Source: Lysinibacillus fusiformis (GTDB lineage Bacteria > Bacillota > Bacilli > Bacillales_A > Planococcaceae). From it: 64,000 nucleotides of DNA. Every line of letters begins with the position of its first letter. Position 1 is the stretch's first letter. Location of the stretch: NCBI RefSeq assembly GCF_003049525.1, contig NZ_PYWL01000002.1, positions 716,862 to 780,861 of the forward strand, written 5' to 3'. Below, piece after piece: positions 18,018 to 26,683 of this stretch. The translations under genes and the position numbers were made by a program. The notes below the pieces were generated by a model that did no database searches, was not told the origin of the DNA, and saw nothing but the letters and a program-made list of their open reading frames with translations.

Positions 18018-18179
18018 TTGAATAACTACAAAGCAGAGATCACTCTAGCTATCATTGTACTAGTTTTATTCGGTGGAATGATCGCATTTGCAACTGGCGT
18101 AATCGATCCGTTAATGGCGAAAATCGGAGCTGGTTGGACAAAGATGGTAGACAACGTATTTAGAGGAATTGGAGTTTAA
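18018..18179 (+). CDS. Flp/VirB2-like 53-residue pilin candidate, copy 2
   Basis: TTG start behind GGGAGGT. The product is identical to copy 1 except Arg for Ser at residue 50 (VFSGIGV becomes VFRGIGV). The DNA differs mostly at third codon positions, so the protein appears to be under purifying selection, or the copies are homogenised. A tandem pair of near-identical small pilins, each with its own terminator, fits a product needed in large amounts relative to the rest of the operon. Confidence 0.65.
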   Translation: MNNYKAEITLAIIVLVLFGGMIAFATGVIDPLMAKIGAGWTKMVDNVFRGIGV

Positions 18180-18205
18180 TAGAACCCTAGTTTTAGCCGT
18201 GTAGA

Positions 18206-18234
18206 GCAGAAGATAATCATCTTCTGCTTTTTTA
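18206..18234 (+). terminator. Terminator after pilin copy 2
   Basis: GCAGAAGAT-aatc-ATCTTCTGC, a perfect 9-bp stem followed by six T. Confidence 0.8.
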
Positions 18235-18258
18235 TTTTACCGAAAGGAGAATGGAAAA

Positions 18259-18462
18259 TTGTCACAAGCAGAAAAAAGGCGTCAGAGCAAGGCTAAACCA
18301 GAAGGATTTGCTGATATGGAGGCCCTGGTAAAACAAATATTTGAAGCACAAGAACAGTCTTATTTTGATTGGCTTCATCAGCAGCATCAAGCTCAAATAA
18401 TCAAATTTAATTTAGAAAACAAAGGAATTATAGCTTCTCTAGCTAAAGAAAGGGAGGTATAA
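18259..18462 (+). CDS. Small hydrophilic helical protein
   Basis: 67 residues with a TTG start at 18259; AAAGGAG lies nine bases upstream. Charged and helical (MSQAEKRRQSKAKPEGF, then QHQAQIIKFNLENKGIIASL), without membrane segment or recognised motif. Its stop is only three bases before the next gene, so it is translated with the VirB2-like peptide. A cytosolic chaperone or adaptor for the small membrane peptides is conceivable; no family is recognised. Confidence 0.6.
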   Translation: MSQAEKRRQSKAKPEGFADMEALVKQIFEAQEQSYFDWLHQQHQAQIIKFNLENKGIIASLAKEREV

Positions 18463-18465
18463 CGT

Positions 18466-18699
18466 ATGGATAATGCCATTACGCTGATTAATGAGATTGC
18501 AACTGATGTACAAAAGTTTGCTCCTGCAGTAGCTGGTTTGATTTTAATTATCATTGGGCTTGTCTGGATGTTTGCAAAAGATCCACAAAAGAAAGAAAGC
18601 GCACAATCCTGGATGATGAACGTATTTATCGGATTCGGCATTGTTTATCTTGCTGCATCTTTCGTGGCTTGGATGACAGGAAAAGTAGCAGGATTCTAA
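18466..18699 (+). CDS. VirB2/TrbC-like two-helix membrane peptide
   Basis: 77 residues; AGGGAGGT seven bases upstream of ATG. Two transmembrane helices (APAVAGLILIIIGLVWMFA and NVFIGFGIVYLAASFVAWM) separated by a short basic loop (KDPQKKES), which is the topology of VirB2/TrbC pilin-like subunits of type IV secretion systems. In the transfer region next to VirB4-, VirB6- and VirD4-like genes this is the best VirB2 candidate. It lacks a cleavable signal peptide, as several Gram-positive VirB2-like proteins do. Confidence 0.65.
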   Translation: MDNAITLINEIATDVQKFAPAVAGLILIIIGLVWMFAKDPQKKESAQSWMMNVFIGFGIVYLAASFVAWMTGKVAGF

Positions 18700-18742
18700 T
18701 TGGATTTTTTCATAGGGAAAGGAAGAGAAAGGAGAAAACAAT

Positions 18743-19720
18743 GTGTTGCGTAAATTATTAATTCGTTTCAAGGATGACGGTGATTACTTTAGAGAAATAG
18801 ATGAAGAGCGAAACTATTTTTTTACTGAAGCAGAAGAAATTATAAATAGGATTCGTGACAGGCTTGCAAAAGAAAAAAGAACTGACTCTACTAAATCTTT
18901 TGAGTTTTGGATTGATGGCCAATGTTTAGTCATAAGCCAAGTTCATTTCGATAAAAAAGAAAGCCTTCAAAAACAGCTGGAGCATACTATTCTAACGTTT
19001 GATAGTTGGGAAGAAGATATGCGTCATAAGTATGTCAACACGCTGAAGGAGTATGTTGAAGAAGAAAAGCAGTTTTTTATCAATAAAGAATATGCGACAT
19101 TTGCGATTCGATACGACCAACTATTTGGTGTTTCTGCTTTTGAACCTTTCCCTATTTATTTGGATGGTTCACAACTAAATCAAGTATATGGAACGATGCA
19201 GCCACTTGTTAAAACAGGTTTTTATGCTGAATTAGAGCAAATGATGGCAGCTATAAAAACTGCATTAGAAAAATTAATCCTGGATGCTCAAAATACTCTG
19301 GAAGGTGAACAAACAGACTTTCTTCAACAGCAAAAATTGTTAGAGGAAAAAGTAAATTTGTTATTACAAGATGAAATAACCTTCAAACAATTTACTCAAT
19401 ATGCTGGTGCAAGTTTTCAGTCTGTAGGTAAGCACCGTATTGAGGCTTTATGTCCCAATTTTAAACTGTACCAGACCGTACAGCTGGTTCTTTTTTCAAC
19501 TTTTGTAGAACAAAATAGTTTTGCTGAAGCTTATGAAATCCATTTGACACTGGTAAAGGCTTTAAAAGATAAATATGATGCTATTTTATCACAAGGTTTC
19601 TCACTTGCTAATGATGAAATGATTGAGTTTCTTGTTCTAAGTCCGATTCTACAACAATATAAGTTGGATATTGAAAAGCAATTACAGGGGGATGAGGTGA
19701 AGGAGGATGAGCCACAATAA
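18743..19720 (+). CDS. Hypothetical cytoplasmic protein of the transfer region
   Basis: 325 residues; GTG start with GGAG eight bases upstream. No membrane segment, no signal peptide. Helix-rich and acidic (KEDEPQ at the end), for example [20 protein letters not shown]. No family recognised. Its last codons overlap the start of the Toprim gene (14 bases), so the two are translationally coupled, and the pair may act together in DNA processing. Confidence 0.65.
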   Translation: MLRKLLIRFKDDGDYFREIDEERNYFFTEAEEIINRIRDRLAKEKRTDSTKSFEFWIDGQCLVISQVHFDKKESLQKQLEHTILTFDSWEEDMRHKYVNTLKEYVEEEKQFFINKEYATFAIRYDQLFGVSAFEPFPIYLDGSQLNQVYGTMQPLVKTGFYAELEQMMAAIKTALEKLILDAQNTLEGEQTDFLQQQKLLEEKVNLLLQDEITFKQFTQYAGASFQSVGKHRIEALCPNFKLYQTVQLVLFSTFVEQNSFAEAYEIHLTLVKALKDKYDAILSQGFSLANDEMIEFLVLSPILQQYKLDIEKQLQGDEVKEDEPQ

Positions 19721-21107
19721 GTTACTTTATCAAGATATAAATGAGATGTTGGCCGAGTTAAATGCAAAGGATCGAGGCAGATATTTCATTTGTACGTGTC
19801 CTGAGTGCGAGCACCAGGAAGCGTTTATTTATAAAAACAATATGAATTTTATTCAATGCAATCGAGAAAATAGTTGTGGTGAGCGTTTTATTTTAACTTA
19901 TGAGGAAAAAGAGGCTGAAGTCTGTTATTCTACTGAACAAGAAAAAAGTAAGGGACTTAGTGTTAAACAAGTTAAACAGCTGGACGAATTTACAAAACTA
20001 ATGAATCATGTTATTCACAATATGGAAAGTGGTACATTAGACAACGGCTATCGTGGTCTTTCTCGGTCAACTACTACCCCGTTTATTGCCGATTTTTCCA
20101 ATCCAGAAGGCGTAAAATTTATGTTTGAATATGCGAATGGATTATTGCCGAAAGATTATGCAAATAATCATTGGATGTGTCAAAGAAACCTAGTGCTTCC
20201 GTTATTTGGTGAGGATGGCCGTATAGATCGTATTTTATTACGCTCATCCATAAACACCAGTATCGAACCAAAAGAAATACAATTAGTTGTGAATCCCTCA
20301 AATGATGCGAGGGATTTTTTTGTGGACATTCCTGAAGAGGCAAAGACGATTGTTATTGGAGAAGCTATTTTGGATAGTTTATCTTTCCGCGAAATCGATG
20401 AAACGGTTGGAGTTATGGCCTTAACAGGTTCTCGAAAATACAGGACTCTTTGCAACTATATCAAAGAACATTCGGATAAGTTTCAAAATAAACGATTTCT
20501 TGTTGCTATGGATGATGATATAGCTGGCTATAAAGCTTCAAAGGAAATAGTCGGTTGTCTCGAAGAAATTCAAGCTGATTATCAAATTTTTATATACCCT
20601 GAAACATGTAAAGACGGTAATGATTTTTTAGTAAAGGAGAAAGAGAAATTCCATCGTTATTTTCAGTTTTTCGATAAAAAATTTGATACAAACAGCAGAA
20701 ATTATATTGATATTAAAAAGTCCATGCAACATGTGGTAATATGCGATTCCAGATTAGATGCCTTATCGTTCCGAAGTGTTAATTCAGAATGTGGTGTAAT
20801 GGTTTTACAGGGAGAGGACAAAGCTGATTTTAAAGAGCCTATTCAGAAATTAATGTTAAACAGGGAACTCCGAGACAAAACATTTGTTTTGGCTATGCCA
20901 CATACATTAGCTGGCCACGAAGAAACAAATAAAATGATCGTATTTTTAGAAAAAATGAATTTAGAGTACAAAGTTTTTGAATATCCTGATGATGCCTTAT
21001 CGCCAATAAGTTTTTCTCTGGATGATCACAAGTCTTTTGAGAAATCTGTTAATCAGCAACTTTTCAAAAAAGAAAATCAAATGCGGAAAGTTCCATATGA
21101 ACGATAA
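19707..21107 (+). CDS. Primase-like protein with zinc finger and two Toprim copies
   Basis: 466 residues. The ATG at 19707 directly follows GGAGG, which is unusually close, but a stop codon nine bases upstream excludes longer forms. Residues 29-60 hold a four-Cys zinc finger (CTCPEC ... [11 protein letters not shown]) like the DnaG zinc-binding domain. A Toprim domain follows near residues 215-300, with Glu in [12 protein letters not shown], the Asp run in [16 protein letters not shown] second copy of the same unit near 340-430 ([27 protein letters not shown]) keeps the fold residues but has Asp for Glu and loses the DDD triad. It may prime the incoming strand after conjugation. No separate helicase domain. 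Confidence 0.75.
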   Translation: MSHNKLLYQDINEMLAELNAKDRGRYFICTCPECEHQEAFIYKNNMNFIQCNRENSCGERFILTYEEKEAEVCYSTEQEKSKGLSVKQVKQLDEFTKLMNHVIHNMESGTLDNGYRGLSRSTTTPFIADFSNPEGVKFMFEYANGLLPKDYANNHWMCQRNLVLPLFGEDGRIDRILLRSSINTSIEPKEIQLVVNPSNDARDFFVDIPEEAKTIVIGEAILDSLSFREIDETVGVMALTGSRKYRTLCNYIKEHSDKFQNKRFLVAMDDDIAGYKASKEIVGCLEEIQADYQIFIYPETCKDGNDFLVKEKEKFHRYFQFFDKKFDTNSRNYIDIKKSMQHVVICDSRLDALSFRSVNSECGVMVLQGEDKADFKEPIQKLMLNRELRDKTFVLAMPHTLAGHEETNKMIVFLEKMNLEYKVFEYPDDALSPISFSLDDHKSFEKSVNQQLFKKENQMRKVPYER

Positions 21108-21133
21108 GACACAAGAAAGGAGATTTTGTTTTA

Positions 21134-21559
21134 ATGACGACTTTTTTGAAATGGTTTGTACCACTATTAGCGTTTGTAGCATTCGTAGGTTACATTGCTT
21201 ACGGGGCATCAATACAGAACATAACGACACGTACAATGGCTGAAACAGAAGTGTTATTGGAAACGGCTCATATAGGTGCTATTCGTACGGACCTAAATGA
21301 ACGGGGACAATCAGAAAAGGATGCTTTGTATGTGGACAAAAAGGAATTAGTAGAAAATTTACTTGCTGAAATCGCGGCAACTCAAAAGAATCTTACCTAC
21401 AAGCTTCAAGTGAGTTATGTATTTGTAGACGCTGGAGGAAAAGCAACAACCATTGATAAAGATATTCGTGGTATCCAGTATCGAATTCGATATATTGATC
21501 AAAAAGGTAAAGTAAAGGGAACTGCTGAACGACACTTAACACTGAATGAATTAGAGTAG
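21134..21559 (+). CDS. TadE-like pseudopilin candidate, 141 residues
   Basis: ATG behind AAAGGAG. One N-terminal transmembrane helix (FLKWFVPLLAFVAFVGYIA) followed by a soluble beta-rich domain (YKLQVSYVFVDAGGKATTID, then IQYRIRYIDQKGK). The layout, an N-terminal helix and a small extracytoplasmic domain with short beta strands, resembles TadE/TadF minor pseudopilins. Followed by family stem-loop copy 2. The assignment is by architecture and context rather than by sequence signature. Confidence 0.5.
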   Translation: MTTFLKWFVPLLAFVAFVGYIAYGASIQNITTRTMAETEVLLETAHIGAIRTDLNERGQSEKDALYVDKKELVENLLAEIAATQKNLTYKLQVSYVFVDAGGKATTIDKDIRGIQYRIRYIDQKGKVKGTAERHLTLNELE

Positions 21560-21589
21560 GTACTCGCCAAATTTGGTGAGTGCCTTTTA
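21559..21589 (+). terminator. Family stem-loop, copy 2 of 7
   Basis: GGTACTCGCCA-aatt-TGGTGAGTGCC followed by TTTTATTTT, starting at the stop codon of the preceding gene. The stem carries compensating changes relative to the other copies. Confidence 0.8.
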
Positions 21590-21618
21590 TTTTAAGGAAA
21601 GGGTGGTGAAACACAAGC

Positions 21619-22803
21619 ATGTCAAATCTTAAAGGTGCAATTTTAGCGATGGCACTTTGGGTTGGTGTAGTGTTTCCTTTCTTATTAAGCTTTGGAATCG
21701 ATTCCTTGCAACAGCGTGCTTATTTGAGTACAACCGAAAAAATGGCAGAGCTTCTTAGACAAGAAGGCGGAGTTTCTGATCGAGTACAACAGGTAGCGAA
21801 TAACCTAAAAGGCAAAGGCTACATAGTGACCTTTTCAAAACCTAGTTTAGTTCAATTTGGGGAAGAGATTGTTATTCGTTATCAATATGAATACGAAAAT
21901 GTACGTGGGAAACAAAAGTTAGATACACAAAATAAAGTAGTGATTGCCAAACGTATAGTAGCAGGCGGTGGAAGTACTACCCCACCGAAGTTACCTCAAA
22001 CATACACTGCGACAACACCTGAATCGTTGAATGCTAATGGAGAATACACGATTAGGATACCTGGGTTAAATAATTTACTACGTGTTACTTCAAATACTGG
22101 AGATACTGAAATTGTTCGTGTTAACGGTGAGGAAGTTACAGTGAAGGTTTCTAAAGGAAACGTTTCAAAAAAAGTTCAAACAGGTGGGGAATATATTCCT
22201 GCTGATACGAAGTTTGTTACTGAACAAAAAGCTCTTGATTACAATAAAGATGGTTACCGAGGAACATTACAACTTTATGATAAAATACCAGCTTCATCAA
22301 AGAAAATTGTTGATTATGAACAACCTTTATATGGAAGAATGGGATACGCTTGTCATAATGGGCAGTGGGAAAAAGAAGGTTATTCAGCTAGCTTAAATCG
22401 TTATACAAAGTATTCTGATTCAGAAGGGTATGAGGGCTATATAGGAGAAAAATATGGTGGTACTTTTGAGAAGATAGAAATGGACTACAATACCGTTATG
22501 AATAACCCAGACTATGTTGATGAGTATGGTTTATTAGACAACACAGGTCAAAAGGTAAATCTTAAATCACCATGTAGTAAAGAAATGTATCCAGAAGAAG
22601 GAATATATCTAGAAGAAGATTGGATGTATTTGCAAGCTTCGGGAACGGAATATTTTGTTGTTGGAAAATTGTTATATAGTGGTACTGTTCAGCGTCCAGA
22701 AGTATCTCTTTACCAGGGCAATGTAACAAGACCAGAAAAAGACACACGTACTTACAATAACTACTATCAATATCAACTAGACTTTGAGTATATGAGTAAT
22801 TAA
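21619..22803 (+). CDS. TadE-like pseudopilin with a large C-terminal surface domain
   Basis: 394 residues; AAAGGGTGGTG upstream. Starts MSNLKG then a hydrophobic helix AILAMALWVGVVFPFLLSFG; the KG/hydrophobic border resembles a class III prepilin cleavage site. Residues 30-115 form a TadE-like region (STTEKMAELLRQEGGV, FGEEIVIRYQYEYENV). A Gly/Pro linker (GGGSTTPPKLPQTY) leads to about 260 further residues rich in Tyr, Gly and Asp (DYNKDGYRGTLQLYDK), with no family I recognise; a tip adhesin is a reasonable guess. It is followed by a short paralog that lacks this extra domain. Confidence 0.55.
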   Translation: MSNLKGAILAMALWVGVVFPFLLSFGIDSLQQRAYLSTTEKMAELLRQEGGVSDRVQQVANNLKGKGYIVTFSKPSLVQFGEEIVIRYQYEYENVRGKQKLDTQNKVVIAKRIVAGGGSTTPPKLPQTYTATTPESLNANGEYTIRIPGLNNLLRVTSNTGDTEIVRVNGEEVTVKVSKGNVSKKVQTGGEYIPADTKFVTEQKALDYNKDGYRGTLQLYDKIPASSKKIVDYEQPLYGRMGYACHNGQWEKEGYSASLNRYTKYSDSEGYEGYIGEKYGGTFEKIEMDYNTVMNNPDYVDEYGLLDNTGQKVNLKSPCSKEMYPEEGIYLEEDWMYLQASGTEYFVVGKLLYSGTVQRPEVSLYQGNVTRPEKDTRTYNNYYQYQLDFEYMSN

Positions 22804-22891
22804 GGACAAAAAATTTCTACCTTTAAGTGCTAGGACCATAAGCTTTGGCCAAGTGGTTAGCAATTCACAAGAAGGGAGTGAGAAATATTAT

Positions 22892-23245
22892 ATGTCAAAT
22901 TTAAAAGGTGCCATTCTGGCCACAGCGTTGTTTGCAGCTGTGGTTTTTCCTTTTCTTCTCATGATGTCTATCGATGCTTTCCAACAACATGCTTTTTTGA
23001 AGATGACTGAAGAGGTCACAGAGCTTGTTAAAGAAGAGGGCGGTGTGTCTGAGCATGTTACACAAGTAACTAAACGCTTAAAGAAAAAGGATTTAACGGT
23101 GACTTTCTCCAAGCCAGGGCTTGTCAAGTTTGGAGAAGAAATTGTCATAGAATATAATTACGATTATCAAAATGTGCGTGGTAAGAAAACGTTACAGGGT
23201 CAGGATAAAGTCGTGATTATGAAGCGTTCTACAGGAAAAAATTGA
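22892..23245 (+). CDS. TadE-like pseudopilin, short paralog
   Basis: 117 residues from the ATG at 22892 (GGGAG upstream; an in-frame TTG 39 bases earlier is unlikely). It begins MSNLKGAILATALFAAVVFP and matches the first 115 residues of the 394-residue protein throughout (EEGGVSEHVTQVTKRLKKKD; FGEEIVIEYNYDYQNVRGKK), ending where the linker begins in the long form. So the pair is a plain pseudopilin and one with an added domain, as expected for a shaft or base subunit and a tip subunit. Confidence 0.6.
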   Translation: MSNLKGAILATALFAAVVFPFLLMMSIDAFQQHAFLKMTEEVTELVKEEGGVSEHVTQVTKRLKKKDLTVTFSKPGLVKFGEEIVIEYNYDYQNVRGKKTLQGQDKVVIMKRSTGKN

Positions 23246-23272
23246 ATTTCTAATACAAGTAAGGTGAGGCCT

Positions 23273-23407
23273 ATGAAAAAGTATCTCAAAAATGTACTGT
23301 GGTTATTGTTTTTTGTATGTGTGGCTGCTCTGGCTTATACAAATACGAATTATGAAGATATTGTCCCTCAAAGAGTGGAACATGAAACCAAACACGTTCA
23401 GATGTAA
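23273..23407 (+). CDS. Small membrane or secreted peptide, 44 residues
   Basis: ATG 23273 behind AAGGTGAGG. The peptide has one hydrophobic segment (YLKNVLWLLFFVCVAALAYT) and a short polar tail ending in HETKHVQM. The last codons form the left arm of the following terminator. A membrane-anchored peptide with unknown role; it could be a cleaved signal with a 20-residue mature peptide, but there is no clear processing site. Confidence 0.5.
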   Translation: MKKYLKNVLWLLFFVCVAALAYTNTNYEDIVPQRVEHETKHVQM

Positions 23408-23432
23408 TTACTACATCCAGGACGTGTTTTTT
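23391..23432 (+). terminator. Terminator overlapping the small peptide gene
   Basis: ACACGT..GATGTA pairs with TACATC..ACGTGT, followed by six T. The stem includes the stop region of the preceding ORF, about 30 bases before virD4. Confidence 0.6.
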
Positions 23433-23462
23433 GTTGGAAATTTAAAGAAAGGAGTTAGGTCT

Positions 23463-25682
23463 ATGAATGAAACAAAATATTTACAACGCTTAGCGCAACC
23501 TAGAGGGCTTCTTGTTTTCTCAATTGTTTTTTGGTCAATCATGTTTTTTGTTTCAAATTTTGTGCTGGCATTCCTTCAATCATTACTAGCATCGTTTCAG
23601 CAATTCCTGGCAGATCCAAAGAGTGTATCCTTTTCAATCGATTGGCGAAGTTTTTTAGAATTTCAATCGAACTGGATTCCTTTTTATATTGGATTTGCGA
23701 TTCTAAGCACTATAGGATTTGTGAAATTTATCTATAGAATTCGGTTGAATTTTGTTGATTTGAATAAAGGCCAGCATGGCACAAGTGAATTCGAACAACC
23801 ACGCGAATTAAAGAAGCAATACAAAATTATCCCTGCAGCAGAAAAAGAATATGACGGTGATGGTGGCGTAATTATTTCAGCGTTACAGGAAAAAGGGCGT
23901 CCGTACCGTCTATTAATCGATGAGGGACCTATTCATACGATGGTTATTGGGATTACGAGATCAGGTAAAGGGGAAACTTTTGTTTTTCCTGAAATAGATG
24001 TACTAAGCAGAGCCAAAAATAAGCCTTCATTAGTTGTCAACGATCCAAAGGGGGAGCTTGCTGCAGCTAGTTATGACACGCTAATAGCTCGTGGTTATGA
24101 AGTACATGTATTTAACTTAATTCAACAATATATGGGAATGGGATTTAATCCATTGCAAGTTGTTATCGATGCGTGGAAATCAGGAAATACGAGTTTGGCC
24201 CAACAGTATGCAAATAGCGTAGGGTTCATGTTGTACAATGATCCATCAGCAAAAGATAAGTTTTGGTCCAACTCAGCTCAATCTTTGGTTACTGCAATCA
24301 TTTTAGCCTTGACCGAAGATGCCCTCCTTACAGGTAAAGAGGATACCATTAATTTATATTCTGTGGCCAATTTCCTTTCGACACTTGGAAGTGATAACAG
24401 TGAGGAAGGGGATAACGCATTAGACCAATTTTTCCAAGCAAGAGATGAAATCAATCCGGCTCGAATGATGTATGCCACAAGTAACTTTGCTGCTGGAAAT
24501 ACACGTGCAGGAATTTTCTCTTCAGCGATGGATAAATTGCAAATTTTCACATTAGAGCCTAATGCGAAATTAACAAGTTACAACAGTTTAGATTTAACAG
24601 AAATCGGATTTGGTGACAAACCTATTGCTGTCTTTATGGTAACGCCTGACTATGATAAATCAAACCACGTTTTAGCCAGTATTTTTGTGAGCCAATTGTA
24701 TCGAGTAAATGCTGAAAAGGCTACGATGAGCCCTAGTGGAAAAATGAAACGCCATGTCCATGCTTTACTGGATGAATTCGGGAATATGCCAGTCGTGGAT
24801 GGTATGGACGGCATGGTTACTGTAGGAGCTGGCCGAGGGTTTAGGTTCCATTTAATTATACAAGCCTATTCTCAAATGAAATCCTTATATGGTGATGACG
24901 CAGATACAATCATTGGTAACTGCTCTAACCAAATATATATTTTAACGAAAGATAAAGCGACAGCAGAACAGTTCTCCGCACTCATTGGGACAAAAACTAT
25001 TACAGATGTAAGTCGTAGTGGGAAACTATTGTCTACAGATAAATCGCATAGCGAATCTGTGAAAGAACGCGCCTTACTCATGCCTGATGAATTAATGCAG
25101 TTAAAAGAGGGAGAATCAGTAGTTGTTCGCGCCAATAAACGTCAAGATAATGAGCGAAAGAAAATTGTGCCTAAGCCAATTTTTAATACGGGAGTTACAG
25201 CTGCTAAGTTCCGTTGGGAGTATCTAGCAGAGGATTTTGATAATAGTAAATCCATATTATCACTGCCAATCATGTCTAATCAGTACCACAATTTAAAAAT
25301 GTCAGATATGGTCTTTACTTCTAAAAGTGAAAGGGATCTTTATGTATGCATGTCTTTAGCAATGAGTGCAGCTGAATTTTCTAAATTGACAAGTACCTTG
25401 TATCAAGTTTTACGAACAAATGATGATTATGTAGATGAAATTCCAACATGGTCATTTTTACAGTTCTTTAGTTACCTTACCTATGGATCAAGTATTGATT
25501 CGGTTGTTGTTGAACGGAGAATTTTTCCAGATTTAAAAAAATATTTACCTAATAAAATTTTGAGAGAATGGACAGATATTCTTCAAGAACAACGTGAAAA
25601 AACTATGCAGATTGAAAAGGTAGGAACTCAGGATGAAAAGTTAACTACAATGCAAAAATTGATTATGGAAGGAAGCGAATAA
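23463..25682 (+). CDS. virD4: VirD4/TraG-type coupling ATPase
   Basis: 739 residues from the ATG at 23463, with AAAGGAG 9-10 bases upstream. The coupling protein of conjugation: brings the relaxase-DNA complex to the secretion channel. Two N-terminal membrane helices (VFWSIMFFVSNFVLAFLQSL; IPFYIGFAILSTIGFVKF), then the ATPase: Walker A GITRSGKGETF, NDPKGEL, Walker B HALLDEFGNMP, and the GNCSNQIY segment near the arginine-finger region. About 150 residues between FNLIQQ and LDLTEIGFG correspond in position to the all-alpha domain of TrwB-like proteins. The C-terminal 120 residues are variable. A shortened paralog lies immediately downstream. Confidence 0.9.
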   Translation: MNETKYLQRLAQPRGLLVFSIVFWSIMFFVSNFVLAFLQSLLASFQQFLADPKSVSFSIDWRSFLEFQSNWIPFYIGFAILSTIGFVKFIYRIRLNFVDLNKGQHGTSEFEQPRELKKQYKIIPAAEKEYDGDGGVIISALQEKGRPYRLLIDEGPIHTMVIGITRSGKGETFVFPEIDVLSRAKNKPSLVVNDPKGELAAASYDTLIARGYEVHVFNLIQQYMGMGFNPLQVVIDAWKSGNTSLAQQYANSVGFMLYNDPSAKDKFWSNSAQSLVTAIILALTEDALLTGKEDTINLYSVANFLSTLGSDNSEEGDNALDQFFQARDEINPARMMYATSNFAAGNTRAGIFSSAMDKLQIFTLEPNAKLTSYNSLDLTEIGFGDKPIAVFMVTPDYDKSNHVLASIFVSQLYRVNAEKATMSPSGKMKRHVHALLDEFGNMPVVDGMDGMVTVGAGRGFRFHLIIQAYSQMKSLYGDDADTIIGNCSNQIYILTKDKATAEQFSALIGTKTITDVSRSGKLLSTDKSHSESVKERALLMPDELMQLKEGESVVVRANKRQDNERKKIVPKPIFNTGVTAAKFRWEYLAEDFDNSKSILSLPIMSNQYHNLKMSDMVFTSKSERDLYVCMSLAMSAAEFSKLTSTLYQVLRTNDDYVDEIPTWSFLQFFSYLTYGSSIDSVVVERRIFPDLKKYLPNKILREWTDILQEQREKTMQIEKVGTQDEKLTTMQKLIMEGSE

Positions 25683-25686
25683 AAGC

Positions 25687-26655
25687 ATGTTTGAACAGGT
25701 ACAAGAATTAAAAAAACAATATCAAATCATTCCGGCTACCTCCAAAGAATTTGATGGCGATGGTGGTGTAATTATTTCTGCCTTGCAAGAAAAATTTCGT
25801 TCTTACCGACTACTGATTGATACTAGGCCAGTTCATACGTTAGTTATTGGATCGGAACGCTCAGGCAAAGGGGAAACCTTTTTATTTCCAATGATTGATG
25901 TACAAAGTCGTGCTAAAAATAAGCCATCCTTAGTCATCAATGATGCGAGAGGAGAACTTGCGGCTGCCAGTTATGAAACTTTAGTTGCTCGGGGTTATGA
26001 TGTTTATGTTTTTAATGTGAGTCAACAATGTACAGAAATGGCTTTAGATTTAACTGATATAGGATTTGGAGATAAACCAATTGCTATTTTTGTGGTTTCA
26101 TCTGATTGGTCAAGTCGTATGTTAGCGAGTAAGTTTTTGAGTCATCTATATCGTGTCAATGTGGAGAAAGCAATAATGAGCCCTGGTGGTAAAACGAAAC
26201 GCCTAGTCCATTTTTTATTAGATGATTTAGGTAATATGCCACCAATTGAAGGTATGGCTGAGATGATCGCGGTGAGTGCAAGTAAAGGATTCAGATTCCA
26301 TTTGATCTTTCAAATAATTTCTCAATTAAAGGGTTTGTATAGAGATGCTGCAGATACGATTATTGGTAACTGTTCCAACCAAATTTATATAGGAATTAAG
26401 GATAAAACGACAGCAGATCAACTTTCAGCTTTCATTGGGATGAAAACAATTATAGGAAGTCAAAGTGGTAAAAAAGAACAATCCTTATTAATACCTGAAG
26501 ATTTAATGTACTTAAAAGATGGTGAGTCAGTGGTTGTTCGGACCAACAAAGGGCTTAAACCGATTTTTAATAGAGGTATTACTGCAGCCAAATTTCGTCA
26601 TGAGTATTTAGCAAAGGACTTTGATAAAAACAAGTCTATCTTAGCATTAAAATAG
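25687..26655 (+). CDS. Shortened VirD4 paralog (ATPase core only)
   Basis: 322 residues starting four bases after the virD4 stop. It aligns with VirD4 along its length but lacks the two membrane helices, about 150 residues between FNVSQQ and LDLTDIGFG (replaced by five residues), a short stretch after GMKTIIG, and the C-terminal 120 residues. Walker A (GSERSGKGETF) and the Walker B acidic residues (FLLDDLGNMP) remain, and the reading frame is clean. All deletions are in frame, which argues against simple decay. It could be a soluble ATPase that forms mixed hexamers with VirD4, or a decaying duplicate. Confidence 0.7.
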   Translation: MFEQVQELKKQYQIIPATSKEFDGDGGVIISALQEKFRSYRLLIDTRPVHTLVIGSERSGKGETFLFPMIDVQSRAKNKPSLVINDARGELAAASYETLVARGYDVYVFNVSQQCTEMALDLTDIGFGDKPIAIFVVSSDWSSRMLASKFLSHLYRVNVEKAIMSPGGKTKRLVHFLLDDLGNMPPIEGMAEMIAVSASKGFRFHLIFQIISQLKGLYRDAADTIIGNCSNQIYIGIKDKTTADQLSAFIGMKTIIGSQSGKKEQSLLIPEDLMYLKDGESVVVRTNKGLKPIFNRGITAAKFRHEYLAKDFDKNKSILALK

Positions 26656-26683
26656 AAAAATCTTTTATAGGAGGTATTAGAAG

